Made by a program: the position numbers and the translations under genes
The notes under the pieces: model-generated
Seen by the model: only the letters and a program-made list of their open reading frames with translations
Databases searched by the model: none
What the model was told of the DNA's origin: nothing
Origin: Actinomycetota bacterium
Lineage (GTDB): Bacteria; Actinomycetota; Actinomycetes; Actinomycetales; Dermatophilaceae
Length of the DNA: 64,000 nt
Direction of reading: 5' to 3'
NCBI GenBank assembly: GCA_020161845.1
Contig: JAIUNK010000020.1
Coordinates: 16,999 to 80,998, forward strand
Part shown: in pieces, positions 1-8,252 of the stretch
Layout: each line of letters begins with the position of its first letter
How positions within the stretch are numbered: position 1 is the stretch's first letter

Positions 1-441
1 CGCCTGGGCGGCCAGCTCGCCGACGACGTCGAGCCGCAGCGGCAGCTCCGCCTCGGCACCCCGTCCCTGCGACACCGCGACCAGCGCCTCGGCCAGCGCG
101 AAACCGGCCACCGCAGCTGTAGCCGAGCTGCCCAGGCCCCGGCTGTGCGGGACGCGGTTGCGGCAGCTGAGTTCGAGCCCCGACGGTACGCCGTAGCCCG
201 CCGCGACCAGCCCCCGTGCCAAGCAGCGGTAGACCAGATGGCGGGCGTCGCGTGGCACCTGGGCGGCGCCCTCCCCGGTGACCTCGATACGCAGGCCGGC
301 CCCACCGATCCGCACCGTGTAGTCGTCCCAGAGCCCGAGCGCCAACCCAATGGAGTCGAAGCCGGGCCCGAGGTTGGCGCTGCTCGCGGGGACGGTGACA
401 GCGACGGCGAGGCCGTCGGCCAGGCCTGCCGCCTTGGTCAT
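1..441 (-). CDS. thrB: Homoserine kinase (partial, cut by window edge)
   Basis: GHMP-family kinase that phosphorylates L-homoserine to O-phosphohomoserine, the substrate of ThrC. The 147 N-terminal residues are visible; the C-terminal half lies beyond the left edge. The family N-terminal motif VPASSANLGPGFDS is at residues 17-30 and the ATP-binding glycine/serine loop PHSRGLGSSA at 98-107. The ATG at 441-439 follows the thrC stop after one base, so the two genes are almost certainly translationally coupled, in the order hom-thrC-thrB. No sequence oddity is seen in the visible part. Confidence 0.95.
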   Translation of the reverse strand, partial: MTKAAGLADGLAVAVTVPASSANLGPGFDSIGLALGLWDDYTVRIGGAGLRIEVTGEGAAQVPRDARHLVYRCLARGLVAAGYGVPSGLELSCRNRVPHSRGLGSSATAAVAGFALAEALVAVSQGRGAEAELPLRLDVVGELAAQA

Positions 442-442
442 C

Positions 443-1549
443 TCAGCGCTCGAGACCCAAGGCGCGCGCGGCGCTCACCGCGTCGACGGGGATCCGGGTG
501 GGCACGACCTCCGCGCCGTCCGCCGTCTTCAAGGCCCACCCCGGGTCCTTCAGACCATGCCCGGTGACGGTGCAGACGATCGTCGCGCCCGGCGGCACCT
601 GCCCGGCCGCATGACGCTTGAGCAGACCGGCGACGCTGGCCGCCGAGGCCGGCTCGACGAACACGCCCTCGGTCGAGCTCAGCAACCGATGCGCGGCGAG
701 AATCTCCTCGTCGGTGACGGATTCGATGACCCCGCCCGAGTCGTCCCGCGCCTCCTGCGCTTGCCGCCAGCTCGCCGGATTGCCGATCCGGATCGCGGTG
801 GCGATCGTCTCCGGTTCGTCGACGGGGTGGCCCAGCACGATCGGCGCGGCGCCGGCCGCCTGGAAACCCCACATCTGCGGGGTCCGGGTGGCCGGCCCGC
901 CGGTGCCGGCGGCGCCGGCAGCGCCCGGCGTACCTGCGACGTACTCGCGATAGCCCAGCCAGTACGCGGTGATGTTGCCCGCATTGCCCACCGGCAGGCA
1001 GTGGATGTCGGGGGCGTCGCCAAGGGCGTCGACAATCTCGAAGCTGGCGGTCTTCTGCCCCTCGATGCGGGCCGGGTTGACCGAGTTGACCAGCTCGATC
1101 GGATAGGACTCGGCGAGCTTGCGGGCCACCTCCAGGCAGGCGTCGAAGTTGCCGTCGACCTGCAGCAGGGTCGCGCCGTGGGCCACCGCCTGGGAGAGCT
1201 TGCCCATCGCGATCTTGCCCTCGGGCACCAGCACGCCGCAGGCCATCCCGGCCTTCGTCGCATAGGCCGCGGCCGAGGCGCTCGTGTTGCCGGTCGAGGC
1301 GCAGATCACGGCCTTGGCCCCGGCCCGGGCGGCCACCGAGATGGCCGTCGTCATGCCGCGGTCCTTGAACGAACCGGTCGGGTTGAGGCCCTCGAACTTC
1401 ACGAAGACCCGCGCGCCCACCCGCTGCGAGAGCTTCTCGACGGGGATCAGCGGCGTCCCACCCTCCAGGAGGGTCACCACCGGCGCGCCGACCAGCATCG
1501 GCAGCCGCTCCTCGTATTCGCGGATCACCCCGCGCCACTGCTGAGCCAT
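443..1549 (-). CDS. thrC: Threonine synthase
   Basis: PLP-dependent fold-type II lyase that converts O-phosphohomoserine to threonine in the cytoplasm. The 368 residues match the short actinobacterial/Bacillus-type enzyme. The PLP-binding lysine is K62 in [10 protein letters not shown], the phosphate/substrate loop [10 protein letters not shown] is at about 86-94, and a glycine-rich [10 protein letters not shown] loop that holds the PLP phosphate lies near 190. The ATG start is one base from the hom stop, and thrB begins one base after this stop, so the three genes form one operon. A [14 protein letters not shown] insert near residue 210 is low-complexity but in frame. Confidence 0.96.
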   Translation of the reverse strand: MAQQWRGVIREYEERLPMLVGAPVVTLLEGGTPLIPVEKLSQRVGARVFVKFEGLNPTGSFKDRGMTTAISVAARAGAKAVICASTGNTSASAAAYATKAGMACGVLVPEGKIAMGKLSQAVAHGATLLQVDGNFDACLEVARKLAESYPIELVNSVNPARIEGQKTASFEIVDALGDAPDIHCLPVGNAGNITAYWLGYREYVAGTPGAAGAAGTGGPATRTPQMWGFQAAGAAPIVLGHPVDEPETIATAIRIGNPASWRQAQEARDDSGGVIESVTDEEILAAHRLLSSTEGVFVEPASAASVAGLLKRHAAGQVPPGATIVCTVTGHGLKDPGWALKTADGAEVVPTRIPVDAVSAARALGLER

Positions 1550-1550
1550 G

Positions 1551-2888
1551 TCAGTCCCCTTCCACGCGCATCACGCTGGTCACACCCCGCACGATCGACA
1601 TCGTCGACAGCGCGTCGACGGTGGCCGAAAGGGCCTCGTCCGGCGCCGTATGAGTGACGATGACCAGTTGCGCGCCCATCCGCTCCCCGTCGTCGTCCAG
1701 CCGCGCCTCCTGGCGGACCTGCTCGATCGACACCTCGTGGTCGGCGAAGACCCCGGCGATCTGGGCGAGCACCCCGGGCCGATCGACGACGTCGAGGCTG
1801 ATGTAGTACCGGGTCAGGGCGCGACCCATGAGCCGGACCGGGAGGTCCGCGTAGGCCGACTCGCGCGGCCCCAGCCCCCCACCGACCCGGTGTCGCGCGA
1901 CCGCGACGACATCGCCGAGGACTGCCGACGCGGTGGGATCGCCCCCCGCGCCCGGCCCGTAGAACATCAGCTGACCTGCGGCGCTGGCCTCGACGAAGAC
2001 CGCATTGAAGGCCTCCCGGACCCCGGCCAGCGGATGGGTCCGCGGGATCATCGCCGGGTGAACGCGCACGCTGACGCCCGGCGTACCGTCCTCCCCCGGC
2101 ACCCGCTCGCAGATCGCGAGCAGCTTGACGACGCACCCCATCTCGGTGGCGGCGTCGACATCGGCGGCAGTCACCTCGGTGATGCCCTCGCGGTAGACAT
2201 CGCGGCTGCTCACGCGCGTGTGAAAGGCCAGACTGCCCAGGATGGCGGCCTTCGCGGCGGCGTCGAAGCCCTCGATGTCGGCCGTCGGGTCGGCCTCGGC
2301 GTAGCCGAGCGCCTGGGCCTGCTCCACGGCCTCGGCGAAGCCGGCGCCCGTGGTGTCCATCTTGTCGAGGACGTAGTTGGTGGTGCCGTTGACGATGCCG
2401 AGCACTCGACGTACGTCGTCGCCGGCCAGCGACTCCCGCAACGGGCGCAGCAACGGGATCGCGCCCGCGACGGCGGCCTCGTAGTAGAGGTCGACGCCGT
2501 GCTGCGCGGCCGCGGCGTACAGGGTGGGGCCGTCCTCGGCGAGCAGGGCCTTGTTGGCCGTCACGACGCTGGCGCCGTGCTCGAAGGCCCGCAGGATCAG
2601 GCTGCGCGCGGGCTCGATCCCCCCGACGACCTCGATGACGATGTCGGCGCGGGCTACCAGGTCCTCGGCGTCGGTGGTGAACAGCTCCGGCGGCAGGTTC
2701 GTGTCGCTGCGATCGCGGCCGGTACGGCGTACGGCGACGCCGACGATCTCCAGCGGACGCCCGATCCGCGCCGCGAGGTCGGCGGCGTTGGCCGTCAGCA
2801 GCCGCGCCACGGAGGAGCCGACGACACCGCACCCGAGCAGGGCGACCCGCAGCGGCTCAGGTTCGCCTCGGGCAGCGTTCTCGCTCAC
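1551..2888 (-). CDS. hom: Homoserine dehydrogenase with ACT domain
   Basis: Catalyses NAD(P)H-dependent reduction of aspartate semialdehyde to homoserine, the branch point from lysine to threonine/methionine. The 445 residues show an N-terminal Rossmann motif (GCGVVGSS, residues 19-26), the TANKALLA segment near 112, the catalytic-domain signature [12 protein letters not shown] near 168 and a C-terminal ACT domain (about 360-440, [18 protein letters not shown]) typical of threonine feedback control. The start is a GTG at 2888 preceded by a GAGGAG ribosome site. It is the first gene of the hom-thrC-thrB run; the 130 bp upstream hold no other gene. Confidence 0.96.
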   Translation of the reverse strand: MSENAARGEPEPLRVALLGCGVVGSSVARLLTANAADLAARIGRPLEIVGVAVRRTGRDRSDTNLPPELFTTDAEDLVARADIVIEVVGGIEPARSLILRAFEHGASVVTANKALLAEDGPTLYAAAAQHGVDLYYEAAVAGAIPLLRPLRESLAGDDVRRVLGIVNGTTNYVLDKMDTTGAGFAEAVEQAQALGYAEADPTADIEGFDAAAKAAILGSLAFHTRVSSRDVYREGITEVTAADVDAATEMGCVVKLLAICERVPGEDGTPGVSVRVHPAMIPRTHPLAGVREAFNAVFVEASAAGQLMFYGPGAGGDPTASAVLGDVVAVARHRVGGGLGPRESAYADLPVRLMGRALTRYYISLDVVDRPGVLAQIAGVFADHEVSIEQVRQEARLDDDGERMGAQLVIVTHTAPDEALSATVDALSTMSIVRGVTSVMRVEGD

Positions 2889-3018
2889 GTGCCAAGCTCC
2901 TCACGATCTCAGGGATGACGCCGGGAATCCTAGCCTGCCGCTGGTCCGTGCCCGGGGAGCGCGCCGTCTCGCCTCCCGAACCGCGCCGAGCCCGTTGGCC
3001 CCGTGGCCGGACCGCCGG

Positions 3019-3919
3019 TCAGGGGCCGAGCAGAGCCAGCGGGACGACCGCGACCCCGTCTCGGCGTCGGTAGGCGTCTGAGCCCGTGGTGATGACGACC
3101 CGATCTGCGAGGCGTTCCCCCAGCTGGTCATGCAGCCAATGCAGGTGCCGGACGTCCGCGTCCGACACCGTCGCAGCCAGCTTCACCTCGATCGCGACCA
3201 CGCGTCGGTCCGGGCCCTCGACGATGAGGTCGACCTCGCGGTCGGTGTTCTTGGTGCGCAGATGGCCGGTCGTCGCGTCGACTGCTTGGGCGTACACGCG
3301 GACGCTCTGTGTGGCCAGCGACTCGAAGAGTGCGCCGAGCCAGGTCGCCGTCGTCGTGGCAGGAGCCACGATCGGCTTCCGCTGGGCCCCCCCCGAGCAA
3401 GCCCTCGCGGCCGACGCCGACGAGCCGAGCGGACAGCGCCGGGTCCACCAGATGGTGCTTCGGGGTCCTGGTGAGCCGCTTCAACGGGGCGAATGTCGGC
3501 AACCACGCGGGCAGGGGGTCCAGGAGGAAGATGCGCGTGAGGTGGTCGCGATAGCCGTCGACGGTCTGCCGCGCCGGCCTATCGGGTTCGCCCGCCGTGG
3601 CGGCGTCGAGGATTGTGGAATAGGCCGCATCGGTCGAGGTCGCCGCGGCATACGCCGCGAGCCAGGACAGCAACACGGTCGGGCGCCGGACCGCGACGCC
3701 GCTCTCCTGCAGGTCACGCTCGACGACCCGCCGCAGGTAGCTGTTGATCTGTACGTCGCGCGCCCGTTGCGGTAGGTCCCTGATGCCGGGGAACCCGGAG
3801 GCGAGAATCTCCTCGACGTATTGCGAAAGGCCGACTTCGGTCTGGCCCGTCACCGCCGCGGAATCGCCCTGCAGAAGCCTGCTCAGCGACACGGTCGGCT
3901 CGCCCACGCCCCGTTCCAA
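3019..3919 (-). pseudogene. DUF4143 / AAA-ATPase-type protein, 5'-truncated and frameshifted
   Basis: Two reading frames together spell the C-terminal half of an ATPase/DUF4143 protein (the family with an N-terminal AAA domain and a C-terminal nuclease-like domain). The upstream frame (3919 to about 3390) has SQYVEEILASGFPGIRDL and SYLRRVVERDL. The downstream frame (about 3390 to 3019) has LGALFESLATQSVRVYAQ, then REVDLIVE and VAIEVKLA, the usual end of the family. The frames join at a run of eight G (coding strand) at 3387-3394. The Walker A/B ATPase half is absent, so the gene is broken even if the G-run is a sequencing error. Confidence 0.8.
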
Positions 3920-3991
3920 GGTTTCTAACTAACATTTGGACACCTTGCCACCTCACATCTCGACACACGATGGTGCTCGAAGTGCCAGCCG

Positions 3992-4129
3992 ATGGGCGAG
4001 GGGCCAGCACGCGTGGTCCCGGTCCGGCTCGACGACCCGCTCCTCGGAGCCTTGGACCAGCGCGCGGAGCACGACCACACGACCCGCTCGGACGTCATCC
4101 GTGCGGCCATCCGCGCCCACGTTGCGTGA
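3992..4129 (+). CDS. Small ribbon-helix-helix-like protein (possible antitoxin fragment)
   Basis: A 45-codon frame reads VVPVRLDDPLLGALDQRAE followed by TTRSDVIRAAIRAHV. This is the strand-helix-helix pattern of MetJ/Arc/CopG-type DNA-binding proteins, which usually serve as antitoxins or small repressors. The ATG at 3992 has no clear ribosome site, and the same frame stays open upstream, so this may be the tail of a longer gene. No toxin partner is visible beside it; it lies between the broken DUF4143 gene and a repeat field, in DNA that looks decayed. Confidence 0.35.
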   Translation: MGEGPARVVPVRLDDPLLGALDQRAEHDHTTRSDVIRAAIRAHVA

Positions 4130-4167
4130 AGGTCCACCGCTCCATCCTCAAACACGACGTCGGTGAA

Positions 4168-4231
4168 CCCAATCACCGGCGGACCCAATCACCGGCGAAC
4201 CCAATCACCGGCGAACCCAATCACCGGCGGT
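4168..4231. repeat. 16-bp tandem repeat, four copies
   Basis: The unit cccaatcaccggcgRN occurs four times back to back with exact 16-bp spacing (starts 4168, 4184, 4200, 4216). Only the last two bases vary. It is not in a convincing coding frame. With no unrelated spacers between units it is a simple tandem repeat, not a CRISPR. Confidence 0.9.
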
Positions 4232-4254
4232 GGCGGCATCGACCACACGGGCAT

Positions 4255-4314
4255 GACCGTTCGTGACCTGCCCTTTTGGCACCATGGTGCTAAAAGGGCA
4301 GGCGACGAACGGTC
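4255..4314. repeat. 60-bp near-perfect palindrome
   Basis: The left arm 4255-4283 and right arm 4286-4314 are 29 bases each, separated by two bases (AT), with three mismatches. The centre reads cctgccctttt-ggcacc / ggtgc-taaaagggcagg. It is too long for a simple operator. It could form a long hairpin or cruciform, or be the two ends of a short inverted element. It lies between the 16-bp and 91-bp repeat fields downstream of lysA and could also end lysA transcription. Confidence 0.85.
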
Positions 4315-4398
4315 GGCCTGTGGATAGGTCTTCGGCGAGCCAGGGCCTTATGTCGGCTTCCATCAGCGGCGCTGTGGACAACGGGGAGGCGGCGCGTT

Positions 4399-4604
4399 GC
4401 TGCGCGCTTCCTCAGCCGTCGAACCCCTCCCGACAGCCTCGTCGCACTCCGCTCCGGCCGGCCACTCGCTCCGCTCGCGGCCAACCTCCGCTGCGCGCTT
4501 CCTCAGCCGTCGAACCTTTCGCGACAGCTTCGTCGCACTCCGCTCCGGCCGGCCACTCGCTGCGCTCGCGGCCAACCTCCGCTGCGCGCTTCCTCAGCCG
4601 TCGA
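4399..4604. repeat. 91-bp tandem repeat that includes the lysA tail
   Basis: Units begin with gctgcgcgcttcctcagccg at 4399, 4490 and 4581. The first two are full 91-bp copies (4399-4489, 4490-4580) with a few differences; the third is only the first 24 bases (4581-4604). That partial copy contains the lysA stop codon and last codons. The unit also has the gcgagcggagcgagtgg-type motif that recurs in GC-rich genomes. The array looks like tandem duplication of sequence just downstream of the lysA end. Confidence 0.9.
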
Positions 4605-6063
4605 TGTCCAGGGCCAGGATGTCGTCGATGCTCTCCCGCCGTACGATCACCCGCGCCTGCCCCTGACCGGCACCATCACGCCGTACGGCGATCACCGGCG
4701 GCCGCGGCACATGGTTGTACTGGCTGGACAGCGCCCGGCAGTACGCGCCCGTGCCGGGCACCGCGAGCAGGTCGCCGGGACGAATGTCGGCAGGCAGGTA
4801 TTCGTCCATCACGATCACGTCGCCGCTCTCGCAGTGCTTGCCGACGACCCGGCTGATCATCGGCGGCGCCTCGCTGGCGCGGCTGGCCAGCGTCACCGAA
4901 TAATCTGCGCCGTAGAGCGCCGTGCGCACGTTGTCGCTCATCCCGCCGTCGACCGAGACGTAGGCGCGGCGGGCCCCGCCCTCGAGCTCGACCTCCTTGA
5001 TCGTGCCCACCTCATACAGCGTGAACGTGCTCGGACCGGCGATCGCCCGGCCCGGCTCGATCGACACCCGCGGCGTCGGCACGCCGGCAGCCCCGCACTC
5101 CCGGCGCACGATCCCGGCCAGCTGCTCCCCCAGCGCGGCCGTCGCCAGCGGAGTGTTCTCGCTGGTGTACGCGATGCCGAAGCCACCACCCAGATCCAGC
5201 TCCGGCATCTGCACGCCATGATCGACGGCGACGGCGGCGTGCAGCGCCAGGACCCGCCGGGCGGCCACCTCGAAGCCTGCCGTGTCGAAGATCTGGGAGC
5301 CGATGTGGCTGTGCAGCCCCCGCAGCGACAGCGTGTCCGGATGCGCGAGCACCTGCTGCACGGCCTTGGCCGCGTGCCCACCGGCGAGCGAGAAGCCGAA
5401 CTTCTGGTCCTCGTGCGCGGTGGCGATGAACTCGTGGGTGTGCGCCTCGACGCCGGCCGTCACCCGGATCATCACCGGCGCGACAACGCCCAGCTCGGCC
5501 GCCACTGCGGCGACACGCTCGATCTCGGTGTAGCTGTCCAGGACGATGCGGCCCACGCCGTAAGCCAGCGCCGCGCGGATCTCCGCGACCGACTTGTTGT
5601 TGCCGTGCATCCCGATCCGGGCGCCGGGGAAGCCGACCCGCTGCGCGACGGCCAGCTCGCCGCCGCTGCAGACGTCGAGCCCCAGCCCCTCCTGCTCCAC
5701 CCAGCGGGCGACGGCCGAGCAGAGGAAGGCCTTGCCGGCGTAGTACACGTCCAGACCCGGCCCGTCGTCATGCCCGTCAGCGCCGCCGAAGGGCGCGGCG
5801 AACTCGTCGCGGAAGCTGCGCGCGCGGGCCCGGAAGTCGTCTTCGTCCACGATGTACGCCGGGGTCCCGAACTCGGCCGCGAGCGCAGTCACCGAGATGC
5901 TTGCAATGGTGAGCACCCCGGTGTCGTCCTTGCCCACACCCTGGGCCCACAACACCGGCAGCAGGGCGTTGACGTCGCTCGGATGGGGCAGCCACTGGGG
6001 TGCCGCGCCGTAGCCGTCACTGTGCAGCGCGCCGGCCTCGTGCGGTCGCATCACCTTTCCCAT
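4594..6063 (-). CDS. lysA: Diaminopimelate decarboxylase
   Basis: Catalyses the last step of lysine synthesis, meso-diaminopimelate to L-lysine, in the cytoplasm. It has the alanine-racemase-type TIM barrel with the PLP lysine K111 in YYAGKAF, HSHIGSQIF, the PLP-phosphate motif EPGRAI and the dimer-partner CESGDV motif, ending in SQYNHVPRPPVIAV. At 489 residues it is somewhat longer than most LysA proteins, mainly at the N-terminus, so translation could start at an internal ATG such as MRPHEAG. It starts 19 bases after the argS stop. Its stop codon lies inside a partial 91-bp repeat copy. Confidence 0.95.
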   Translation of the reverse strand: MGKVMRPHEAGALHSDGYGAAPQWLPHPSDVNALLPVLWAQGVGKDDTGVLTIASISVTALAAEFGTPAYIVDEDDFRARARSFRDEFAAPFGGADGHDDGPGLDVYYAGKAFLCSAVARWVEQEGLGLDVCSGGELAVAQRVGFPGARIGMHGNNKSVAEIRAALAYGVGRIVLDSYTEIERVAAVAAELGVVAPVMIRVTAGVEAHTHEFIATAHEDQKFGFSLAGGHAAKAVQQVLAHPDTLSLRGLHSHIGSQIFDTAGFEVAARRVLALHAAVAVDHGVQMPELDLGGGFGIAYTSENTPLATAALGEQLAGIVRRECGAAGVPTPRVSIEPGRAIAGPSTFTLYEVGTIKEVELEGGARRAYVSVDGGMSDNVRTALYGADYSVTLASRASEAPPMISRVVGKHCESGDVIVMDEYLPADIRPGDLLAVPGTGAYCRALSSQYNHVPRPPVIAVRRDGAGQGQARVIVRRESIDDILALDIDG

Positions 6064-6082
6064 GCCCGAATCCTCGGCCCGC

Positions 6083-7756
6083 TCACAGCTGCTGCGGCGC
6101 GGACACGCCGAGCAGGTCGAGACCGTTGGCCAGCACCTGACGGGTCGCGTCGTTGAGCCACAGGCGGGTCCGGTGCAGGTCGGTCACCGGCTCTGTCACA
6201 CCGTCGAGCACCGCCGGGCGAACGCGGCACTCGTCGTACCACTTGTGATAGCGCGCCGCCAGGTCCTCCAGGTAGCGGGCCACCCGGTGCGGCTCCCGCA
6301 GCGCCGCCGCCTGCGCGACGATCCGCGGGTAGTCGCCCAGGATCGCCAGCAGCGCCGCCTCGGTCTGGTGGGTCAGCAGGGCGGGATCGAACCCGTCCTG
6401 GCGCCGTACGTCGTCGCCGGCGGCCAATCGGGCGACATTGCAGGTGCGGGCATGCGCGTACTGCACATAGAACACCGGGTTGTCGTTGGTGCGGCGCTTC
6501 ATCTCCTCGCTGTCCAGGGACAGCGGGGAATCGGCCGGATAGCGAGCCATCGAGTAGCGCACCGGGTCGGTGCCGATGTCCTCGATGAGATCGGTGAGGT
6601 AGATGGCGTTGCCCTTGCGCTTGCCCATCCGCACCCCCGCGATATTGATGAGCTGCCCGATCAGGACCTCGATATTGACCTCGGGGTCATCGCCGGCGCA
6701 GGCCGCGATGGCCTTCAGGCGGTTGACGTAGCCGTGGTGGTCCGCGCCGAGCATGTAGACCTTCTCCGGGAAGCCGCGATCCTTCTTGCTCAGGTAGTAG
6801 GCGGCGTCGGCGGCAAAATACGTCGGGACGCCGTCGGCGCGGATCAGCACGCGATCCTTGTCGTCGCCGAACGTGGTGGTGCGCAACCAGATCGCGCCGT
6901 CGGCCTCGAACACGTGGCCCTGGGCCCGGAGCCGGTCGATCGCGGCGGCCACCGCACCGGACTCGTGCAGGCTCTTCTCGCTGAACCACACATCGAAACT
7001 CACCCCGAACGCGGTCAGCGTGTCGCGGATGTGCGCCAGCTCCAGCTCATACCCCAGGTCCCGGGCGAGCCCGATGGCCGCGTCGGGATCGGCGACCGCC
7101 AGGTCGAGCAGGTCTGGCTGACGGTCCAGCACCTGCGCGGCGAGGTCGTCGACGTACTCCCCCGGATAGCCCCCCTCCGGCACCTCCGTGCCCGCCGCCT
7201 TGGCGATGATCGAGGCCCCGAATTTGTCCATCTGGGCGCCGGCGTCGTTGATGTAGTACTCGCTGGTGACCGAGGCCCCCGCCGCCGCGAGCAGTCGCCG
7301 CAGCGCGTCGCCGAGCGCCGCCCACCGGGTGTGCCCGATGTGCAGCGGACCGGTGGGGTTGGCGGAGATGAACTCCAGGTTCACGGTATGACCGGCGAGG
7401 GCGTCGCCACGGCCGTACGCCGGGCCGGCCTCGACGATTGTGCGGGCAAGCTCCCCGGCGCTCGCGGCGTCGAGGGTGATGTTGAGGAAGCCCGGACCAG
7501 CGACGTCCGCCCGGGCGATGCCGGGGGTCGCCGCCAGCCGCTGCGCCAACACGCTCGCCAGCTCGCGCGGATTCTGCCCCGCCTTCTTGGCCAGCTGCAT
7601 CGCGACGTTGGTGGACCAATCGCCGTGCGCCAGGTTGCGGGGCCGCTCGACGCGCACGTCGGCCGGTACGGCGTCCGCCGGCAACGGCGTCTGGCCCGCG
7701 GCGACGGCGGCGTGCAGGGCGGCGGTGATGGCTGAGGCGAGCTCGTCGGGTGTCAC
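6083..7756 (-). CDS. argS: Arginyl-tRNA synthetase
   Basis: Class I synthetase that charges tRNA-Arg. The 557 residues carry an N-terminal Add-1 tRNA-elbow domain (about 1-95), the HIGH signature as PTGPLHIGH at 134-142, a KMSKS-like MGKRKGN near 380 and the C-terminal DALR anticodon domain with YVQYAHAR. It heads the pair argS-lysA, a common actinobacterial arrangement. Upstream, tandem repeats and then a tRNA-Arg(CCG) gene on the other strand lie within 330 bp, so enzyme and one of its substrates are neighbours. Confidence 0.96.
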   Translation of the reverse strand: MTPDELASAITAALHAAVAAGQTPLPADAVPADVRVERPRNLAHGDWSTNVAMQLAKKAGQNPRELASVLAQRLAATPGIARADVAGPGFLNITLDAASAGELARTIVEAGPAYGRGDALAGHTVNLEFISANPTGPLHIGHTRWAALGDALRRLLAAAGASVTSEYYINDAGAQMDKFGASIIAKAAGTEVPEGGYPGEYVDDLAAQVLDRQPDLLDLAVADPDAAIGLARDLGYELELAHIRDTLTAFGVSFDVWFSEKSLHESGAVAAAIDRLRAQGHVFEADGAIWLRTTTFGDDKDRVLIRADGVPTYFAADAAYYLSKKDRGFPEKVYMLGADHHGYVNRLKAIAACAGDDPEVNIEVLIGQLINIAGVRMGKRKGNAIYLTDLIEDIGTDPVRYSMARYPADSPLSLDSEEMKRRTNDNPVFYVQYAHARTCNVARLAAGDDVRRQDGFDPALLTHQTEAALLAILGDYPRIVAQAAALREPHRVARYLEDLAARYHKWYDECRVRPAVLDGVTEPVTDLHRTRLWLNDATRQVLANGLDLLGVSAPQQL

Positions 7757-7800
7757 CTGGGCATTCTATGAAGCCGGAGCCCACCCCCAGAGCGCCGCCC

Positions 7801-7884
7801 GCGTCCCTGGACACCCCGCCCGCGTCCCACGCCACGCCACCTGCGTCCCTGGACACCCCGCCCGCGTCCCACGCCACGCCGCCC
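7801..7884. repeat. 42-bp tandem repeat, two copies, upstream of argS
   Basis: The unit starting gcgtccctggacaccccgcc occupies 7801-7842 and 7843-7884 with a single-base-level difference at the join (gcc/acct). Each unit itself contains two similar halves (gcgtccctgg, gcgtcccacg). It lies 45 bp upstream of the argS start, where the argS promoter would be expected. Confidence 0.8.
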
Positions 7885-7969
7885 GGCCCTCGACACTCCG
7901 AACGGAGCGTGGGTGGGGTCCAGACCCCCACAACACACCGATCGGAGCACCGAGGCCGGCGAGGGCGGC

Positions 7970-8019
7970 GACCAGCTGGTTCCTGGCCCCGGCCGACCAG
8001 CTGGTTCCTCGCCCCGGCC
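7970..8019. repeat. 25-bp tandem repeat, two copies, upstream of tRNA-Arg
   Basis: gaccagctggttcct followed by (g/c)gccccggcc is present at 7970-7994 and 7995-8019, and a degenerate third start (accgacctgg) follows. It lies 65 bp before the tRNA-Arg gene, in its probable promoter region. No gene is seen in 7757-8084. Confidence 0.8.
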
Positions 8020-8084
8020 ACCGACCTGGTAGCGTCTCCCCCGGCGCTGTGAGCCCTCCGCCAGGAGGTCTCCGGTGGCGACCA

Positions 8085-8156
8085 GCCCCCGTAGCTCAGG
8101 GGATAGAGCACCGCCCTCCGGAGGCGGGAGCGCAGGTTCGAATCCTGCCGGGGGCG
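8085..8156 (+). tRNA. tRNA-Arg (anticodon CCG)
   Basis: A full cloverleaf can be drawn: acceptor GCCCCCG/CGGGGGC, D stem GCTC/GAGC, anticodon stem CCGCC/GGCGG with loop CTCCGGA (anticodon CCG, reads CGG), four-base variable loop, T stem GCAGG/CCTGC with loop TTCGAAT, discriminator G. The 3' half is the integration site of the element to the right. After the discriminator the sequence is now CCC A; the displaced original continuation at 16811-16813 is CCA. Confidence 0.96.
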
Positions 8157-8158
8157 CC
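8133..8158 (+). other. attL core of the integrated element
   Basis: The 26-bp sequence starting caggttcgaatcctgcc, covering the T arm, acceptor 3' strand and discriminator of tRNA-Arg, is repeated exactly at 16787-16812. It is the left junction of a tyrosine-recombinase-integrated element; the integrase gene lies next to the other copy. Confidence 0.92.
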
Positions 8159-8164
8159 CACGAA

Positions 8165-8205
8165 AAAGGCCACCTGACCAGCGGAAACGCGATCAGGTGG
8201 CCTTT
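8165..8205 (+). terminator. Terminator just inside the element, after tRNA-Arg
   Basis: A perfect 13-bp stem, aaaggccacctga (8165-8177) with tcaggtggccttt (8193-8205), and a 15-base loop. It lies eight bases beyond the attL core, so it is supplied by the element and can end tRNA-Arg transcription after integration. Confidence 0.8.
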
Positions 8206-8223
8206 CGCGTGCACTCCACGTGC
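8206..8223. repeat. Candidate integrase arm site, left (pairs with 16649-16666)
   Basis: cgcgtgcactccacgtgc here and cgcgtgcactctacgtgc at 16649-16666 differ in one of 18 bases and have the same orientation. In the excised circle they would lie on opposite sides of the core, 47 bp to one side and 120 bp to the other, as integrase arm-type sites do. Confidence 0.55.
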
Positions 8224-8252
8224 ACCAGCCACCCTCGACCGAGGGGGTCAAA

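Noticed and set aside
4168-4231. Possible CRISPR array
   Set aside because: The units are directly adjacent with no spacers, and no cas gene is present. The same holds for the repeats at 11129-11248 and 15404-15497.
8085-8160. Encoded CCA tail on tRNA-Arg
   Set aside because: After the discriminator the sequence is CCCA, so CCA is not correctly encoded; the intact version is on the right side of the element.
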